Translations under genes and position numbers: made by a program | DNA from: an uncultured Opitutia bacterium | GTDB lineage: Bacteria > Verrucomicrobiota > Verrucomicrobiia > Opitutales > UBA953 | DNA: 6,441 nucleotides | NCBI GenBank assembly: GCA_903921665.1 | Contig: CAIXQT010000183.1 | Span: forward strand, 1-6,441 | Direction of reading: 5' to 3' | Part shown: piece after piece, positions 6,330-6,441 of the stretch | How positions within the stretch are numbered: position 1 is the first letter of the stretch | How the letters are laid out: every line of letters starts with the position of its first letter | Notes under the pieces: generated by a model | What the model saw: the letters and a program-made list of their open reading frames with translations, nothing else | Database searches by the model: none | Told to the model about the DNA's origin: nothing

Positions 6330-6441
6330 ATGTCCAACTACAAGTACGTCTCTCACCTCTGGAACGATGCCGAAGCCGCGAAGCTCGATCCGGTCGGCCG
6401 TCTGGTCTATCGCTCCAACAAGCTCGGAGCCGATCAGCGCA
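6330..6441 (+). CDS. Probable bifunctional rhamnulose-1-phosphate aldolase / short-chain dehydrogenase, N-terminal fragment
   Basis: Only the first 37 codons are in the window and the frame is open to the right edge. The start KYVSHLWNDAEAAKL (5-19) followed by LVYRSNKLGADQR (25-37) resembles the beginning of the bifunctional proteins that join a class II aldolase domain to a short-chain dehydrogenase domain. In those proteins this stretch leads straight into the GGGNTS phosphate-binding motif. Such enzymes cleave L-rhamnulose-1-phosphate and oxidise the released L-lactaldehyde. The gene starts 38 bp after rhaB with no obvious terminator between, so it is probably in the same operon. The domain content beyond residue 37 cannot be seen, so the identification rests on recall of the family's N-terminus. 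No Shine-Dalgarno sequence is seen before the ATG. Confidence 0.72.
   Translation, partial: MSNYKYVSHLWNDAEAAKLDPVGRLVYRSNKLGADQR

Noticed and set aside
4822..6341. Near-identical first four codons (Met-Ser-Asn-Tyr) of rhaB and the next gene
   Set aside because: Eleven of twelve bases match, but the similarity stops there on both sides. Chance or common start-codon context explains it.

Overview
The window is a GC-rich bacterial segment (coding parts roughly 60% G+C, codons mostly ending in C or G). It suggests a Gram-negative, peptidoglycan-making bacterium. A Verrucomicrobiota (Opitutae-like) or other PVC-group origin is my best guess. The guess rests on a HisRS with an unusual motif 3, starts without clear Shine-Dalgarno sequences, and a DeoR / class II aldolase / rhamnulokinase / bifunctional aldolase-dehydrogenase cluster. 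This taxonomic call is inference, not proof.

Left part (1-3014): the 3' end of a histidyl-tRNA synthetase gene is followed after 4 bases by a complete murJ (lipid II flippase). Convergent to murJ, and overlapping its 3' end by 11 bp, is an AmiD-type lipoprotein N-acetylmuramoyl-L-alanine amidase. A long hairpin spans both stop codons and may terminate transcription in both directions. murJ and the amidase both act on the cell wall, one exporting the precursor and one trimming or recycling peptidoglycan.

Middle (3015-3233): a 219-bp divergent intergenic region of about 38% G+C (29% in 3031-3130) separates the amidase from a rightward operon. It holds candidate promoters for both directions, a cluster of GATAA/TTATC elements with an 8-bp direct repeat on the amidase side, and a 7-bp inverted repeat with 21-bp centre spacing on the operon side.

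Right part (3234-6441): a rightward operon with gaps of 20, 32 and 38 bp. It encodes a DeoR-family regulator, a stand-alone class II aldolase, rhamnulokinase RhaB (489 aa), and the first 37 codons of a protein that looks like the bifunctional rhamnulose-1-phosphate aldolase / short-chain dehydrogenase. Together they phosphorylate L-rhamnulose, cleave it to dihydroxyacetone phosphate and L-lactaldehyde, and probably oxidise the lactaldehyde. No isomerase, transporter or microcompartment shell gene is inside the window. The most intriguing point is two consecutive aldolase genes in one deoxysugar operon, which raises the question of a second substrate such as L-fuculose-1-phosphate or an associated microcompartment.
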